From NCBI RefSeq assembly GCF_001403735.1, contig NZ_CXPG01000020.1, positions 248,001-312,000 on the forward strand: DNA of 64,000 bases. Reading direction: 5' to 3'. How positions within the stretch are numbered: the first letter of the stretch is position 1; each line of letters opens with the position of its first letter. The notes beneath the pieces are model-generated. The model saw only the letters and a program-made list of their open reading frames with translations. It made no database searches and had not been told where the DNA came from. Source of the DNA: Jannaschia rubra (GTDB lineage Bacteria > Pseudomonadota > Alphaproteobacteria > Rhodobacterales > Rhodobacteraceae). The position numbers and the translations under genes are program-made. This document shows, piece after piece, positions 1 through 9,104 of this stretch.

Positions 1-1
1 C

Positions 2-268
2 GACCCCGCGGGCGGCGCGCCCTGCATGGCCTGCCTGTTTCCCGAGGCCCCGGCGGAGGGTCTGGCGCCGAGTTGCGCGGAGGCGGGCGTCATCGGCGCG
101 CTTCCCGGCATCGTCGGCAGCATCATGGCGCTGGAGGCGATCAAGGAGATCACCGGCGCGGGCACGGTGCTGCGCGGGACGATGCTGCTTTGGGACGGGC
201 TGGATGCCGACGCGCGTCGGGTGCGCGTGGCACGGCGGCCCGACTGCCCCGTCTGCAGCGACGTCTGA
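2..268 (+). CDS. moeB: MoeB/ThiF-family adenylyltransferase, C-terminal part
   Basis: This is the 3' end of a gene that begins left of the window; the frame is open from base 2. The visible 88 residues match the C-terminus of MoeB/ThiF/HesA enzymes. These adenylate the C-terminal glycine of a ubiquitin-like sulfur carrier (MoaD or ThiS) for molybdopterin or thiamine synthesis in the cytoplasm. Seen here are the two zinc-site cysteine pairs (PCMAC near the start, CPVC near the end) and the family segment AGVIGALPGIVGSIMALEAIK. The ATP-binding half lies outside the window. The next gene starts 60 bases downstream on the same strand. MoeB is preferred over ThiF from general resemblance only. Confidence 0.85.
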   Translation, partial: DPAGGAPCMACLFPEAPAEGLAPSCAEAGVIGALPGIVGSIMALEAIKEITGAGTVLRGTMLLWDGLDADARRVRVARRPDCPVCSDV

Positions 269-328
269 CGGGTTGCGCCGGGCGCCGCTCCGGTGCTTGA
301 TCGACGCACCAACAGGAGGGTTCCGCCC

Positions 329-1108
329 ATGAAGCTGCTTGCCGTCACCCTGGCGCTGTTCGCCGCCCCCGCCCTGGCCGCCGACCTGCCCGACTTGGGC
401 GGCCGAACCGTCACCATCGCCACCGAGGACGCCTATCCGCCCCTTCAGTTCAAGGAGACGGGAACGGGCAAGTCCATCGGCTGGGAATACGATGCCGTGG
501 CCGAGATGGCCGAGCGCCTGAACTTTGTCCCCGAGTACGAGAGCATCAGTTGGGACGCGATGATGCCTGCCGTGTCCGAGGGCCAGATGGACATGGGCAT
601 GACCGGCATCACCATCCGCGACGACCGGCGCGAAGCGGTGGATTTCTCAGACCCCTACATGCGGTCCGAGATGGTCATGCTGGTGCGCGGCGACGAGGCG
701 GGGTTCTCCGACGCCGCGAGCTTCGCCGCCGACGAAGACCTGCTGATGGCGGCGCAGCCGGGCACGACGCCCTTCTACGTCGGCGTCTATGAGGTGCTGG
801 ACGGCGACGAGGCCAACCCCCGCATCAAGCTGTTCGAGACGTTCGGCGCGACGGTGCAGGCGCTGCGGGCCGGCGACGTCGACATGGTGCTGACGGACGG
901 GACGGCGGGGCAGGGCTATGTCGATGCCTCGGACGGCGCGCTCAAGATCATCGGGGAGCCCTTGGGGTCGGAGGATTTCGGCTTCATCTTTCCCAAGGGG
1001 TCAGACCTGGTCGGCCCCGTGAATGCCGCCATCGCCGGGATGCGCGCCGACGGCACGCTGGAGGCGCTGAACACCAAGTGGTTCCTCGACTTCAAGGTCG
1101 GCGGCTGA
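329..1108 (+). CDS. Amino-acid ABC transporter substrate-binding protein
   Basis: A periplasmic solute-binding protein of family 3 (SBP_bac_3), 259 residues, which delivers a polar amino acid or similar small solute to an inner-membrane permease. It has a classical signal peptide with likely cleavage after ALA near residue 18, then the typical [14 protein letters not shown] opening strand and the [22 protein letters not shown] segment. The ATG at 329 is chosen because AGGAGGG lies 8 bases upstream; an in-frame start at 293 would spoil the signal peptide. The HisM-type permease gene follows after 13 bases, so the two are probably co-transcribed. The substrate cannot be read from the sequence. 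Confidence 0.88.
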   Translation: MKLLAVTLALFAAPALAADLPDLGGRTVTIATEDAYPPLQFKETGTGKSIGWEYDAVAEMAERLNFVPEYESISWDAMMPAVSEGQMDMGMTGITIRDDRREAVDFSDPYMRSEMVMLVRGDEAGFSDAASFAADEDLLMAAQPGTTPFYVGVYEVLDGDEANPRIKLFETFGATVQALRAGDVDMVLTDGTAGQGYVDASDGALKIIGEPLGSEDFGFIFPKGSDLVGPVNAAIAGMRADGTLEALNTKWFLDFKVGG

Positions 1109-1121
1109 CCGGCCCGGCGGG

Positions 1122-1898
1122 ATGACGGAGGGGCAGGAGGATTTTCCCTGGTGGCTGCTGGCCATCGGCGTCCTTCTGACCGGGGCCTATGTCGCCGTCC
1201 TGTCGGACGAGGCGACGCGGCAGGTCCTCGCGACCCTGCGGCAGGGGATCTGGATCACCGTCCTCGTGACCGTGGTGAGCTTCGCGGCGGCCTGCGTCGT
1301 CGGGCTGGGTCTCGCCCTCATGTCGCTGTCGGGGTCGGTGATGCTGCGGCAGGTGGCGCGGTTCTATGTCGAGATCATCCGCGGCATCCCGATCCTCGTC
1401 CTGCTTCTCTACGTGGCCTTCGTCTTCGCGCCGGGCCTCGTGCATTTCTGGAACTGGCTCGGCCTGCCCGAAGTGCGGACCCGCGATTTCAGCCTGCTCT
1501 GGCGGGCCGTGCTGGCGCTGGTGATCGCCTATTCGGCCTTCATCGCCGAGGTTTTCCGCGCGGGCCTGCAATCTGTCGGCACAGGCCAGATCGAGGCGGC
1601 CAAGGCGCTGGGCCTGAAGCCATACCACAGGTTCCGCCATATCGTGCTGCCGCAGGCCGTTCGCACCATCCTTCCGCCGCTGGGCAACGACTTCGTGGCC
1701 ATGGTCAAGGACAGCTCGCTCGTCTCGGTCGTGGGCGTTCTCGATATCGCGCAGCTGGGCAAGCTGACGGCGGCGGGGAACTTCCGCTATTTCGAGACCT
1801 ACAACGTCGTCGCGCTGATCTACCTGACGATGACGGTGCTTCTGTCGCTGGCCCTGCGGCGGCTGGAGCGGCGGCTGGGCCGCACCGGCCGGAGCTGA
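1122..1898 (+). CDS. Amino-acid ABC transporter permease (HisM/GlnP type)
   Basis: An inner-membrane permease of the polar amino-acid uptake family, 258 residues, with several hydrophobic helices. The EAA loop that contacts the ATPase is clear at about residues 166-200 (EAAKALGLKPYHRFRHIVLPQ). It follows the binding-protein gene by 13 bases and presumably acts with it. The N-terminus has an unusually long lead before the first family helix pair, so the exact start is less certain than the identity. No ATP-binding subunit gene follows: the next gene is convergent and belongs to a different transporter. The ATPase must come from elsewhere or be shared. Confidence 0.87.
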   Translation: MTEGQEDFPWWLLAIGVLLTGAYVAVLSDEATRQVLATLRQGIWITVLVTVVSFAAACVVGLGLALMSLSGSVMLRQVARFYVEIIRGIPILVLLLYVAFVFAPGLVHFWNWLGLPEVRTRDFSLLWRAVLALVIAYSAFIAEVFRAGLQSVGTGQIEAAKALGLKPYHRFRHIVLPQAVRTILPPLGNDFVAMVKDSSLVSVVGVLDIAQLGKLTAAGNFRYFETYNVVALIYLTMTVLLSLALRRLERRLGRTGRS

Positions 1899-1910
1899 GG
1901 CGCCGCGCCC

Positions 1911-2977
<1,067 letters not shown>

Positions 2978-2978
<1 letters not shown>

Positions 2979-4024
2979 CAGCGGGCACTCGCGTCGATGC
3001 GGCTCAGGGCGGCCTTTGTGGAACGGTCGAGAAGGACCGCGAGAAGCACGATGCAGAAGCCCGCGACAAGGCCCACGCCCAGTTCCAGGTTGCGGATGCC
3101 GGCGAGCACCTTGACCCCCAGACCCGGCGCCGAGACCAGCGAGGCGATGACGACCATGGCGAGCGACATCATGATGGTCTGGTTGATGCCCGCCATGATG
3201 TTGGGCAGGGCCAGTGGAACCTGCACTCCCCAGAGTTTCTGGCGCGAGGACATGCCGAAGGCATCGGCCGCCTCGATCACGTCGCGGTCGACGAGCCGGA
3301 TGCCGAGATCGGTCAGCCGGATGACGGGCACGATGGCATAGAGGATGATGGCGATGCCGTAGAGCTTGGATTCCGTGACCGAGAACAGGAAGATGAGCGG
3401 GATGAGGTAGACGAAGGTCGGCAGCGTCTGGAGCATGTCGAGAACCGGGATCATCCCGCGTTGCAGCGCGTTCGACCGCGACATGGCGATGCCGATGGGC
3501 ACCCCCAGCACGACGCAGATGATGGTGCAGACGAAGACGATCGACAGCGTCTGGATCGCGTCGTCGTAATAGTCGATGAACCCCATGAAGGCGAAGGCGA
3601 GCCCGACGAACAGCGTCACGCCCGGCTTGCGCGTGGCGAACCACGTCAGGATCATCAGAAGCGGGATCATCAGGAACCACGGCGTCGCCTCGAAGGCTTC
3701 GAGCGAGAAGTCGAGCATCCAGCTCAGCGGCTGGGTCAGCGGGTCGAGCACGACCTTGAGCGGGTTCTTGATGTCGAGGAAGCCCTGCTCCACCGCCTCG
3801 GTCATGTCGCGCGACCGGGGGATCGCACCGCAGGCCTTGTGCAGCGCGTCGAGCGACGGGAACGGCGTCTCCATCAGCGGGGGGCGGGGGGCCGGGGCGC
3901 CCTCCACGACGGTGCCGTTCGCGCGGGCGATCATCTCCGCCATGGTCAGCGGTCCGCCGGTCGCGCCGTCGCTGCACCAGTTCTCAAGGCCGAGAGCCCT
4001 GAAAATTCCGTCATAGGTGGCCAT
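2978..4024 (-). CDS. proW: Glycine betaine/proline ABC transporter permease
   Basis: The 348-residue membrane subunit of the betaine importer. Residues 1-100 are a soluble N-terminal extension; the hydrophobic helices begin near residue 115. The EAA motif for ATPase contact is visible at about 249-280 (IEAADAFGMSSRQKLWGVQVP), followed by the ProW-typical LPNIMAGINQTIMMSLAMVVIASLV. It sits 93 bases after proX and overlaps proV by one base. The family protects cells from osmotic stress or supplies betaine as a nutrient. Which role applies here is not shown by the sequence. Confidence 0.93.
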
Positions 4025-4117
4025 GGATTTCCCCGTATTGTCTTTATCGCCGGCTGCGGTCTGTCGCCGTTCGCCCGAAATGGCGCAGGCCCCGGAGGGC
4101 CCGCGCCGGATGTCATG

Positions 4118-5101
4118 TCACTGGATGAAGGCGGCCAGCTTCTCGCGGGCGGCGTCGTTCACCCATTCCGACCAGACGTCGGAGTAGTTGGTGAGGAAAT
4201 AGACCGCCGTCTCGTCGTTGGAAGCCTTGTTCTCCTCCTGCCAGGCCAGGATGTCGTTCATCTGGTCGACGGTGAAGGTGACGTTGGACATCAGCTCCGA
4301 GATTTCGGGGTATTTCTCCTCGAAATCGGTGGTCACGACCGTCTTGACCGGGCCGACCGGATAGGACGACATGCCCACGTCGAGACAGTCGGGATCGGCG
4401 TTGCAGAGGTGCGCTTCCTCGTTGTAGGGGCCCAGGTCCACCTTGGTCATGTCGTATTTGCCCAGCACGCTGGTCGGCCCCCAGTAGTAGCCCAGCCAGG
4501 GCTTCCCGTCCTCGACCGCCGAGGCGATCGACGTGGCCATCGTCTCGCCCGAGCCGTGCTGGAACACCTCGAACCCATGGCTCTCGAGGTCGAGCGCACG
4601 GATGATCCCGGCGTTGGTGTTCTTGCAGCCCCAGCCTTCCGGACACTGGTTGAACAGGCCGCCGACCAGTTCGGGGTTGGCCAGCAGCCCCTCGATGGTG
4701 GTCAGTTCGGGGTGTTCCTCGGCCAGGTAGGTAGGGATCCACCAGCCTTCGACGCCGCCGGGGGTCAGCACGTCGGTCAGCGTGGTGATCGTCCCGGCCT
4801 CCGACAGCTCCTCGTAGGCGGGCGTGCCGTTGATCCAGAGTTCGGTCACGATGTCGGGCTTGCCCGTCTCGGAGACCGAGGCCAGCGACGGCGTGGTCGA
4901 GGACGGGATCTTCTTCACGTTGCAGCCGTATCCCTGTTCCATCAGGAAGCTGGCGACGCCCGTCACGACGGCGGCGGAGGCCCAGTTCATCTCGGTGATC
5001 ACGATTTCGCCGGTGCAGGCGTCCTGCGCCATCGCGGTGCCGGCCGTCAGCCCGGTGGCCAGCGCGGCGCAGGCGGCCGTCTTCATCATCTTGGTCTTCA
5101 T
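4118..5101 (-). CDS. proX: Glycine betaine/proline-type ABC substrate-binding protein
   Basis: A 327-residue periplasmic binding protein of the OpuAC family. The first 23 or so residues form a signal peptide (MKTKMMKTAACAALATGL, cleavage after AMA). The start at 5101 is chosen because the longer reading frame to 5242 would bury that signal. The mature protein has paired cysteines (DACTGE/GYGCN, NQCPEGWGC, HLCNADPDC) likely to form disulfides, and many tryptophans, as expected for an aromatic cage around a quaternary ammonium group. It is first in the operon proX-proW-proV; 160 bases separate it from mipZ and should hold the promoter. Choline, ectoine or dimethylsulfoniopropionate are alternative ligands. 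Confidence 0.9.
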   Translation of the reverse strand: MKTKMMKTAACAALATGLTAGTAMAQDACTGEIVITEMNWASAAVVTGVASFLMEQGYGCNVKKIPSSTTPSLASVSETGKPDIVTELWINGTPAYEELSEAGTITTLTDVLTPGGVEGWWIPTYLAEEHPELTTIEGLLANPELVGGLFNQCPEGWGCKNTNAGIIRALDLESHGFEVFQHGSGETMATSIASAVEDGKPWLGYYWGPTSVLGKYDMTKVDLGPYNEEAHLCNADPDCLDVGMSSYPVGPVKTVVTTDFEEKYPEISELMSNVTFTVDQMNDILAWQEENKASNDETAVYFLTNYSDVWSEWVNDAAREKLAAFIQ

Positions 5102-5185
5102 GTGGCGGTTTCCCTGTTCGTTGTCGTTCTTGCCTTCGCAATCTGTCGCGAAGGAGCCGCCAGACAGGCGGCATTCATGCAAACA

Positions 5186-5202
5186 CGCTTTATTGCAAAG
5201 CG
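5186..5202. promoter_or_regulatory. Inverted repeat upstream of proX
   Basis: CGCTTT-ATTGC-AAAGCG, a perfect 6-base inverted repeat with a 5-base spacer, lies about 85 bases before the proX start codon. Position and symmetry suit an operator of a dimeric repressor. No known consensus is recognised, and a 6-base repeat can arise by chance. Confidence 0.3.
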
Positions 5203-5261
5203 AGTCTCCCCTAAGGGTTGCAAGCGTCGGGTCCGAGGTCAACCCACCGGGCAGGTGCCGT

Positions 5262-6071
5262 TCAGAAGGCCATTTCCACGCCCGACAGGTTCAGCGACCG
5301 GATCAGGTCGCGCACCTCCTGCCGGGCGGCGACGTTCGAGAGGTTCAGGTTCGCGATCCCGATGTCCTTGAGGTCGAGCAGCGTCATGCCGCGCGGGAAC
5401 AACTCGCGGAAGATCACGCGCTCGGAAAAGCCGGGGGCCACGCGGAAGCCGATCCGCTTGGCCAGGTCTTCCAGCGCCTGCCCCATCTTGCGCTTGTTGT
5501 GCATCTCCTGCGCGCCCAGACGGTTGCGCAGGACGATCCAGTCGATCGGCTTCTGGCCCGCCTTGGCGCGCAGTTGACGCGCATGCCAGACCATCTCGGA
5601 ATAGACCGACGGGCCCAGGATGCGCCCGGTGTCCGGATCGATCCGGGCCAGCAGGTCGAAATCGACGAAACTGTCGTTCAAGGGCGTGACCAGCGTGTCC
5701 GCGAGGCTGTGGGCGATCTGGCTGAGCCGGGTATGGCTGCCGGGGCAATCGATGATGATATAGTCGCAGCTTTGCCGAAGCTGCGCCACGGCAAGGGCCA
5801 GCGACTTGTCGAAGGGGTTCTCGCCCTCGGCCAGTTCGGACCGGTCGACCTTGGGCAGGCCCATGACCTGCGGGGTCGGCAGCGTGGTGCCGTGGCGGGC
5901 GCCGTATTCTGCCCGGTTTTCGAGATAGCGCGTGAAGGTCCGTTGCCGCAGGTCGAGGTCGAGCGCGCCGACCCGCATTCCCGAACGCACCAGCGCCGTG
6001 GCGGTGTGCATGCAGGACGTGGACTTGCCCGAGCCGCCCTTTTCGTTCCCGAACACGATGATATGCGACAT
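5262..6071 (-). CDS. mipZ: Division-plane positioning ATPase MipZ
   Basis: A ParA-superfamily ATPase of 269 residues. In Caulobacter and relatives MipZ binds the ParB-origin complex at the pole and inhibits FtsZ assembly, so the division ring forms at mid-cell. The deviant Walker A NEKGGSGKST lies at residues 9-18, and the MipZ-specific DLDLRQRTFTRYLENR follows near residue 47. The nucleotide-site aspartate region is DYIIIDCPGSHTRLS near 120-135. MSHIIVFGNEKGG is the usual family N-terminus, so ATG 6071 is preferred over the frame opening at 6113. It is downstream of rpmE on the same strand after a candidate terminator, so it probably has its own promoter in the 180-base gap. Confidence 0.95.
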   Translation of the reverse strand: MSHIIVFGNEKGGSGKSTSCMHTATALVRSGMRVGALDLDLRQRTFTRYLENRAEYGARHGTTLPTPQVMGLPKVDRSELAEGENPFDKSLALAVAQLRQSCDYIIIDCPGSHTRLSQIAHSLADTLVTPLNDSFVDFDLLARIDPDTGRILGPSVYSEMVWHARQLRAKAGQKPIDWIVLRNRLGAQEMHNKRKMGQALEDLAKRIGFRVAPGFSERVIFRELFPRGMTLLDLKDIGIANLNLSNVAARQEVRDLIRSLNLSGVEMAF

Positions 6072-6204
6072 TTCCGTCCCCAAGCCTATGTCCACGGCGT
6101 TCTTAGGGTGCAAAGCCGCGATTGCCCAGCAACCGCGAATCGTCGCGGGAACGAAAAGCGTCCGATTCGGCAGAAACGACGCGGATTCCGTTACGTCAAA
6201 CGCA

Positions 6205-6230
6205 GAACGCCGCCCCCGAGGGCGGCGTTC
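6205..6230 (-). terminator. Hairpin terminator after rpmE
   Basis: A perfect 11-base-pair stem (GAACGCCGCCC/GGGCGGCGTTC) with a 4-base loop lies 25 bases past the rpmE stop on the minus strand. The following minus-strand bases (TGCGTTTGACG) give only a short T-run, so termination may be partial. It closes the ribosomal-protein operon before mipZ. Confidence 0.65.
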
Positions 6231-6254
6231 GCGGGTCGCAGGGGGCGGGCAGGT

Positions 6255-6476
6255 TCAGAAGCCCAGGCCCGCGTACTTGTTCTTGAACTTCGACACCCGG
6301 CCGCCGGTATCCATCAGGCGCGAGGTGCCGCCCGTCCAGGCAGGGTGGACCGAAGGGTCGACGTCGAGCGACAGTTGCGCGCCCTCGGTACCCCAGGTCG
6401 ACCGCATCTGGACGACGGTGCCATCGACGAGCTTGACGTCGATCGTGTGATAGTCGGGATGCAGATCCTTCTTCAT
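6255..6476 (-). CDS. rpmE: 50S ribosomal protein L31 (cysteine-free form)
   Basis: A 73-residue protein that joins the large and small ribosomal subunits at the central protuberance bridge. [20 protein letters not shown] is the family N-terminus and the C-terminus ends KFKNKYAG. None of the four zinc-ribbon cysteines of the C-plus form is present, so this is the zinc-independent type. It lies 12 bases after rplS in the same operon and is followed by a strong hairpin. Confidence 0.96.
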   Translation of the reverse strand: MKKDLHPDYHTIDVKLVDGTVVQMRSTWGTEGAQLSLDVDPSVHPAWTGGTSRLMDTGGRVSKFKNKYAGLGF

Positions 6477-6488
6477 CTCGGTCGCTCC

Positions 6489-6866
6489 TTACTTGTCCGA
6501 CGGTGCGCGGTAGTTGGTCTGTTCCACGATCCGGGCCGATTTGCCGCGGCGCGAGCGCAGGTAATACAGCTTGGACCGGCGAACCCGACCGCGACGCACG
6601 ACCTCGATCGTGTCGATGTTGGTCGAGTGCAGCGGGAACACCCGCTCGACGCCCTCGCCGAAGCTGATCTTACGGACGGTGAACGACCCGGCGATGCCGC
6701 GGCCGTTCTTGCGGCTGATGCAGACGCCTTCGTAGTTCTGCACGCGGGTGCGCGTGCCTTCGGTGACCTTGAAGCCGACGCGGATGGTGTCGCCGGCCTT
6801 GAAGTCGGGAATGTCGTGGCCGAGTGCGGCGATCTGTTCCGCCTCGATCGTTGCAAGCAGGTCCAT
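6489..6866 (-). CDS. rplS: 50S ribosomal protein L19
   Basis: A 125-residue large-subunit protein at the 30S-50S interface. The family core is plain: [26 protein letters not shown] and [28 protein letters not shown]. Length and start match bacterial L19. It is the last member of the classic rpsP-rimM-trmD-rplS order, 159 bases after trmD and 12 bases before rpmE. The gap after trmD contains a GC-rich hairpin, so rplS and rpmE may be tuned separately from trmD. Confidence 0.97.
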   Translation of the reverse strand: MDLLATIEAEQIAALGHDIPDFKAGDTIRVGFKVTEGTRTRVQNYEGVCISRKNGRGIAGSFTVRKISFGEGVERVFPLHSTNIDTIEVVRRGRVRRSKLYYLRSRRGKSARIVEQTNYRAPSDK

Positions 6867-6952
6867 CGGACCCTCCTATGATAGCGCGCGGTTTGCCCGC
6901 GGATGATGTCCTGCGCCTTTGCGGCACGGCTTTTCTTTGTTGCAACGCAGAG

Positions 6953-6972
6953 CGCCCCGGCGGGCCGGGGCG
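6953..6972 (-). other. Intercistronic hairpin between trmD and rplS
   Basis: An 8-base-pair stem (CGCCCCGG/CCGGGGCG, 4-base loop) lies in the 159-base gap between trmD and rplS. No T-run follows on either strand, so it is not a standard intrinsic terminator. It could act in RNA processing or partial attenuation; GC-rich chance pairing is possible. Confidence 0.35.
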
Positions 6973-7025
6973 ATACGTCTGGCGTGCTCCTACGCGCAAC
7001 GCGCGGGCGGATCAAGGGCGCGTCG

Positions 7026-7802
7026 TCAGTCCCCGGTGTCCCGCGCGGCCCAGAGGTCGGGACGGCGTTTGCGGGTCAGATCCTCGGCCTGCTTCCGGCG
7101 CCAGGCGGCGATGCGTCCATGGTCGCCCGACAGCAGCACCTCGGGGATGGCCCGCCCCTCCCACTCGGCCGGACGGGTGTATTGCGGATGCTCCAGCAGG
7201 CCGTCCGAGAAACTCTCCTCCTCGGTCGAGGCCATGTTGCCCAGCACCCCCGGCAGCAGGCGCACCGTCGCGTCGAGCAGGGCCTGCGCCGCGATCTCGC
7301 CCCCGGTCAGGACGAAATCGCCCAGCGAGACCTCGGACATGTCGAAGTGCTCCAGCACGCGCTCGTCCACCCCCTCGAACCGCCCGCAAAGAAGCGTGAC
7401 ACCCGGCCCGGCGGCCAGATCGCGCGCCATGGCCTGCGTGAAGGGCCTGCCCCGCGGGCTGAGATAGATGTTCGGTCCCGGCCCTGCCGCGGCCTGCATC
7501 GCGGCGGCCACCACGTCGGGCCGCAGCACGAGCCCCGCGCCCCCGCCGGCCGGCGTATCGTCCACCTTGCGGTGCCGGCCCCGCCCGAAGTCGCGCAGGT
7601 TCACGGTCGCGAGGGACCACAGCCCGTCGCGGAGCGCCGTCCCCGTCAGGGACTGGCCGAGGACACCGGGGAAGGCTTCGGGAAAGAGGGTAACGACGCG
7701 GGCCGCGAAGGCCGCATCCGGCGCATCGCCGGCCATCAGGTCGCGGGGCATGGCGGAGGGCTGCGCCCGCCGGGTGCCATGGGATCGGGTCGGATCGGAC
7801 AT
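7026..7802 (-). CDS. trmD: tRNA (guanine-N1)-methyltransferase
   Basis: A 258-residue SPOUT methyltransferase that makes m1G37 next to the anticodon with S-adenosylmethionine, which prevents +1 frameshifting. After a 33-residue extension the enzyme core begins at [21 protein letters not shown]. The knot regions are [44 protein letters not shown] and the conserved [11 protein letters not shown], and the end carries [16 protein letters not shown]. The ATG at 7802 gives an extension ([17 protein letters not shown]) of a kind I recall in Rhodobacterales TrmD. The start codon and its AAGGG ribosome-binding site lie inside a 14-base-pair hairpin (separate entry). Confidence 0.97.
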   Translation of the reverse strand: MSDPTRSHGTRRAQPSAMPRDLMAGDAPDAAFAARVVTLFPEAFPGVLGQSLTGTALRDGLWSLATVNLRDFGRGRHRKVDDTPAGGGAGLVLRPDVVAAAMQAAAGPGPNIYLSPRGRPFTQAMARDLAAGPGVTLLCGRFEGVDERVLEHFDMSEVSLGDFVLTGGEIAAQALLDATVRLLPGVLGNMASTEEESFSDGLLEHPQYTRPAEWEGRAIPEVLLSGDHGRIAAWRRKQAEDLTRKRRPDLWAARDTGD

Positions 7803-7832
7803 GGGCCGCCCTTATCGCAAGGACGGCCCATG
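7800..7832 (-). promoter_or_regulatory. Hairpin sequestering the trmD start site
   Basis: Read on the minus strand, CATGGGCCGTCCTT pairs with AAGGGCGGCCCATG over 14 positions (one G-U wobble) around the 5-base loop GCGAT. The 3' arm contains both the Shine-Dalgarno-like AAGGG and the trmD ATG. The hairpin directly follows the DUF1328 gene, so it could instead be a terminator-like end for that message, but no T-run follows. Confidence 0.6.
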
Positions 7833-7853
7833 GGAAAGCGTCGGTCGTCCGGC

Positions 7854-8015
7854 TCAGGCGATTGCGAAGATCCCGAGAGCCATCAGCACGAGGATGACCA
7901 GCGCGATGACGATCAGGATCTTGGCGCCGGAGAGGGCGACGCCGGAGACGCTGTTCATGCCGAACAGGGCGGCGATGGCCGCGATGGCGAGGAGGGCGAT
8001 GATCCAGCCGAGCAT
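7854..8015 (-). CDS. DUF1328 small membrane protein
   Basis: A 53-residue hydrophobic protein with two predicted membrane helices (about residues 2-20 and 26-52). Its MLGWIIALLAIAAIAALFGM opening and IAKILIVI-like second half resemble DUF1328/YtjA-type proteins, whose function is unknown. The ATG at 8015 is preferred over the in-frame start at 8048 because AAAGGAAA lies just upstream and because the longer form would overlap rimM. It sits between rimM and trmD, 29 bases after rimM, interrupting the usual gene order. Confidence 0.8.
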   Translation of the reverse strand: MLGWIIALLAIAAIAALFGMNSVSGVALSGAKILIVIALVILVLMALGIFAIA

Positions 8016-8044
8016 GTGGTTTCCTTTGCGGTTGCTACGCGCAG

Positions 8045-8578
8045 TCAACCCTCGGTCCCGTCGTCGGGTTCCTCCCCCGCATCGAACAGGCCGCCCGGCG
8101 GGTCGATCACCAGCCTGCGCGCCGTCAGATCGACCGTCGGCACGATGGTCCGGGTAAAGGGAACCAGAACCGCGGGACCGGCCTCGGGCCGCAGTTCCAG
8201 CAGGTCGCCGGCCCCGTGGTCGTGGATGGCGTGGACCCGGCCCAGGGGGGCGCCGCCGGTATCGACGGCCTCCATCCCGATGAGGTCGGAGTGGTAGTAT
8301 TCCTCCTCCCCCGGATCGGGCAGGGCCGAGCGCGGCGCCCAGAGCCGCTGGCCCTTCAGCGCATCGGCGGCTTCCTTGTGCGGGACGCCCGACAGGCGCA
8401 CGGCATAGCCGCCCTTGACCGGCCGGACGACGGTCAGGGCGTAGGTCCGCCCCATGTCGTCGGTCAGCGGGCCGTAGTCGCCGATGGCGGAAGGCTCCGC
8501 GCAGAAGCTCTTGACGCGGGCTTCGCCGCGCACGCCGTAGCTGCCGGTGACGGCGCCGAGGCAGACGTGGTCTTTCAT
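8045..8578 (-). CDS. rimM: Ribosome maturation factor RimM
   Basis: A 177-residue assembly factor for the 30S head that works near ribosomal protein S19. The N-terminal RimM domain starts CLGAVTGSYGVRGEARVKSF, and the C-terminal PRC-barrel spans about residues 95-165 (EEEYYHSDLIGMEAVDTGGA, LVPFTRTIVPTVDL). The ATG at 8578 gives this standard N-terminus. It lies 71 bases after rpsP, with a strong intrinsic terminator between them, so its level probably depends on read-through or a separate promoter. Confidence 0.96.
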   Translation of the reverse strand: MKDHVCLGAVTGSYGVRGEARVKSFCAEPSAIGDYGPLTDDMGRTYALTVVRPVKGGYAVRLSGVPHKEAADALKGQRLWAPRSALPDPGEEEYYHSDLIGMEAVDTGGAPLGRVHAIHDHGAGDLLELRPEAGPAVLVPFTRTIVPTVDLTARRLVIDPPGGLFDAGEEPDDGTEG

Positions 8579-8613
8579 GTCGATGTCCCGAATTGCGCGA
8601 GAGGTGCGGGCAG

Positions 8614-8639
8614 AAAAAGGGGGCGCGGACCGCGCCCCC
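8614..8639 (-). terminator. Intrinsic terminator between rpsP and rimM
   Basis: On the minus strand an 8-10 base-pair GC stem (GGGGGCGCGG/CCGCGCCCCC) is followed directly by TTTTT. It lies 10 bases past the rpsP stop. This is a good rho-independent terminator, placed so that rpsP can be expressed in excess of rimM, trmD and the rest. Confidence 0.75.
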
Positions 8640-8649
8640 CGAAGACCGG

Positions 8650-9081
8650 TCACTCGGACGCGGTCTCGTCCTTCTTGTCGTCGTCGCCGGAGACCACGTC
8701 GGCCACCGTCTCGACCACCGACTCGGCGGCGGCGGCCACGGCGGCGGCGGCCTTCTCGGCCCGCTCCTTCACGCGGTCCAGCGCCTTCTTGCCGGGCTCG
8801 CCCTTCTTGGTGTTGGCACGCTCCTTCTTGGGCGAGACGCCGGCGGCTTCGAGGAAGCGCGATACCCGGTCCGTGGGCTGCGCGCCCTGGCCCAGCCAAT
8901 GCTTCACGCGGTCCAGGTCCATCTTGACGCGGTCCTCGGAATCTTTGGGCAGCAGCGGATTGTAGGTGCCCAGCTTCTCGATGAAGCGGCCGTCGCGGGC
9001 CATGCGGCTGTCGGCGGCGACGATGGAGTAATGCGGGCGCTTCTTGGAGCCGCCGCGGGCGAGCCGGATCTTCATTGCCAT
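8650..9081 (-). CDS. rpsP: 30S ribosomal protein S16, extended form
   Basis: A 143-residue protein needed for 30S assembly. Residues 1-82 are the S16 core ([58 protein letters not shown]). The remaining 60 residues are a lysine/alanine-rich tail that ends acidic ([12 protein letters not shown]); I recall such long tails in Rhodobacterales. The start [14 protein letters not shown] is standard. Chorismate mutase ends 23 bases upstream and a terminator follows. Confidence 0.97.
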   Translation of the reverse strand: MAMKIRLARGGSKKRPHYSIVAADSRMARDGRFIEKLGTYNPLLPKDSEDRVKMDLDRVKHWLGQGAQPTDRVSRFLEAAGVSPKKERANTKKGEPGKKALDRVKERAEKAAAAVAAAAESVVETVADVVSGDDDKKDETASE

Positions 9082-9104
9082 GTGTTCGTTCCTTCTTTCG
9101 TCTC

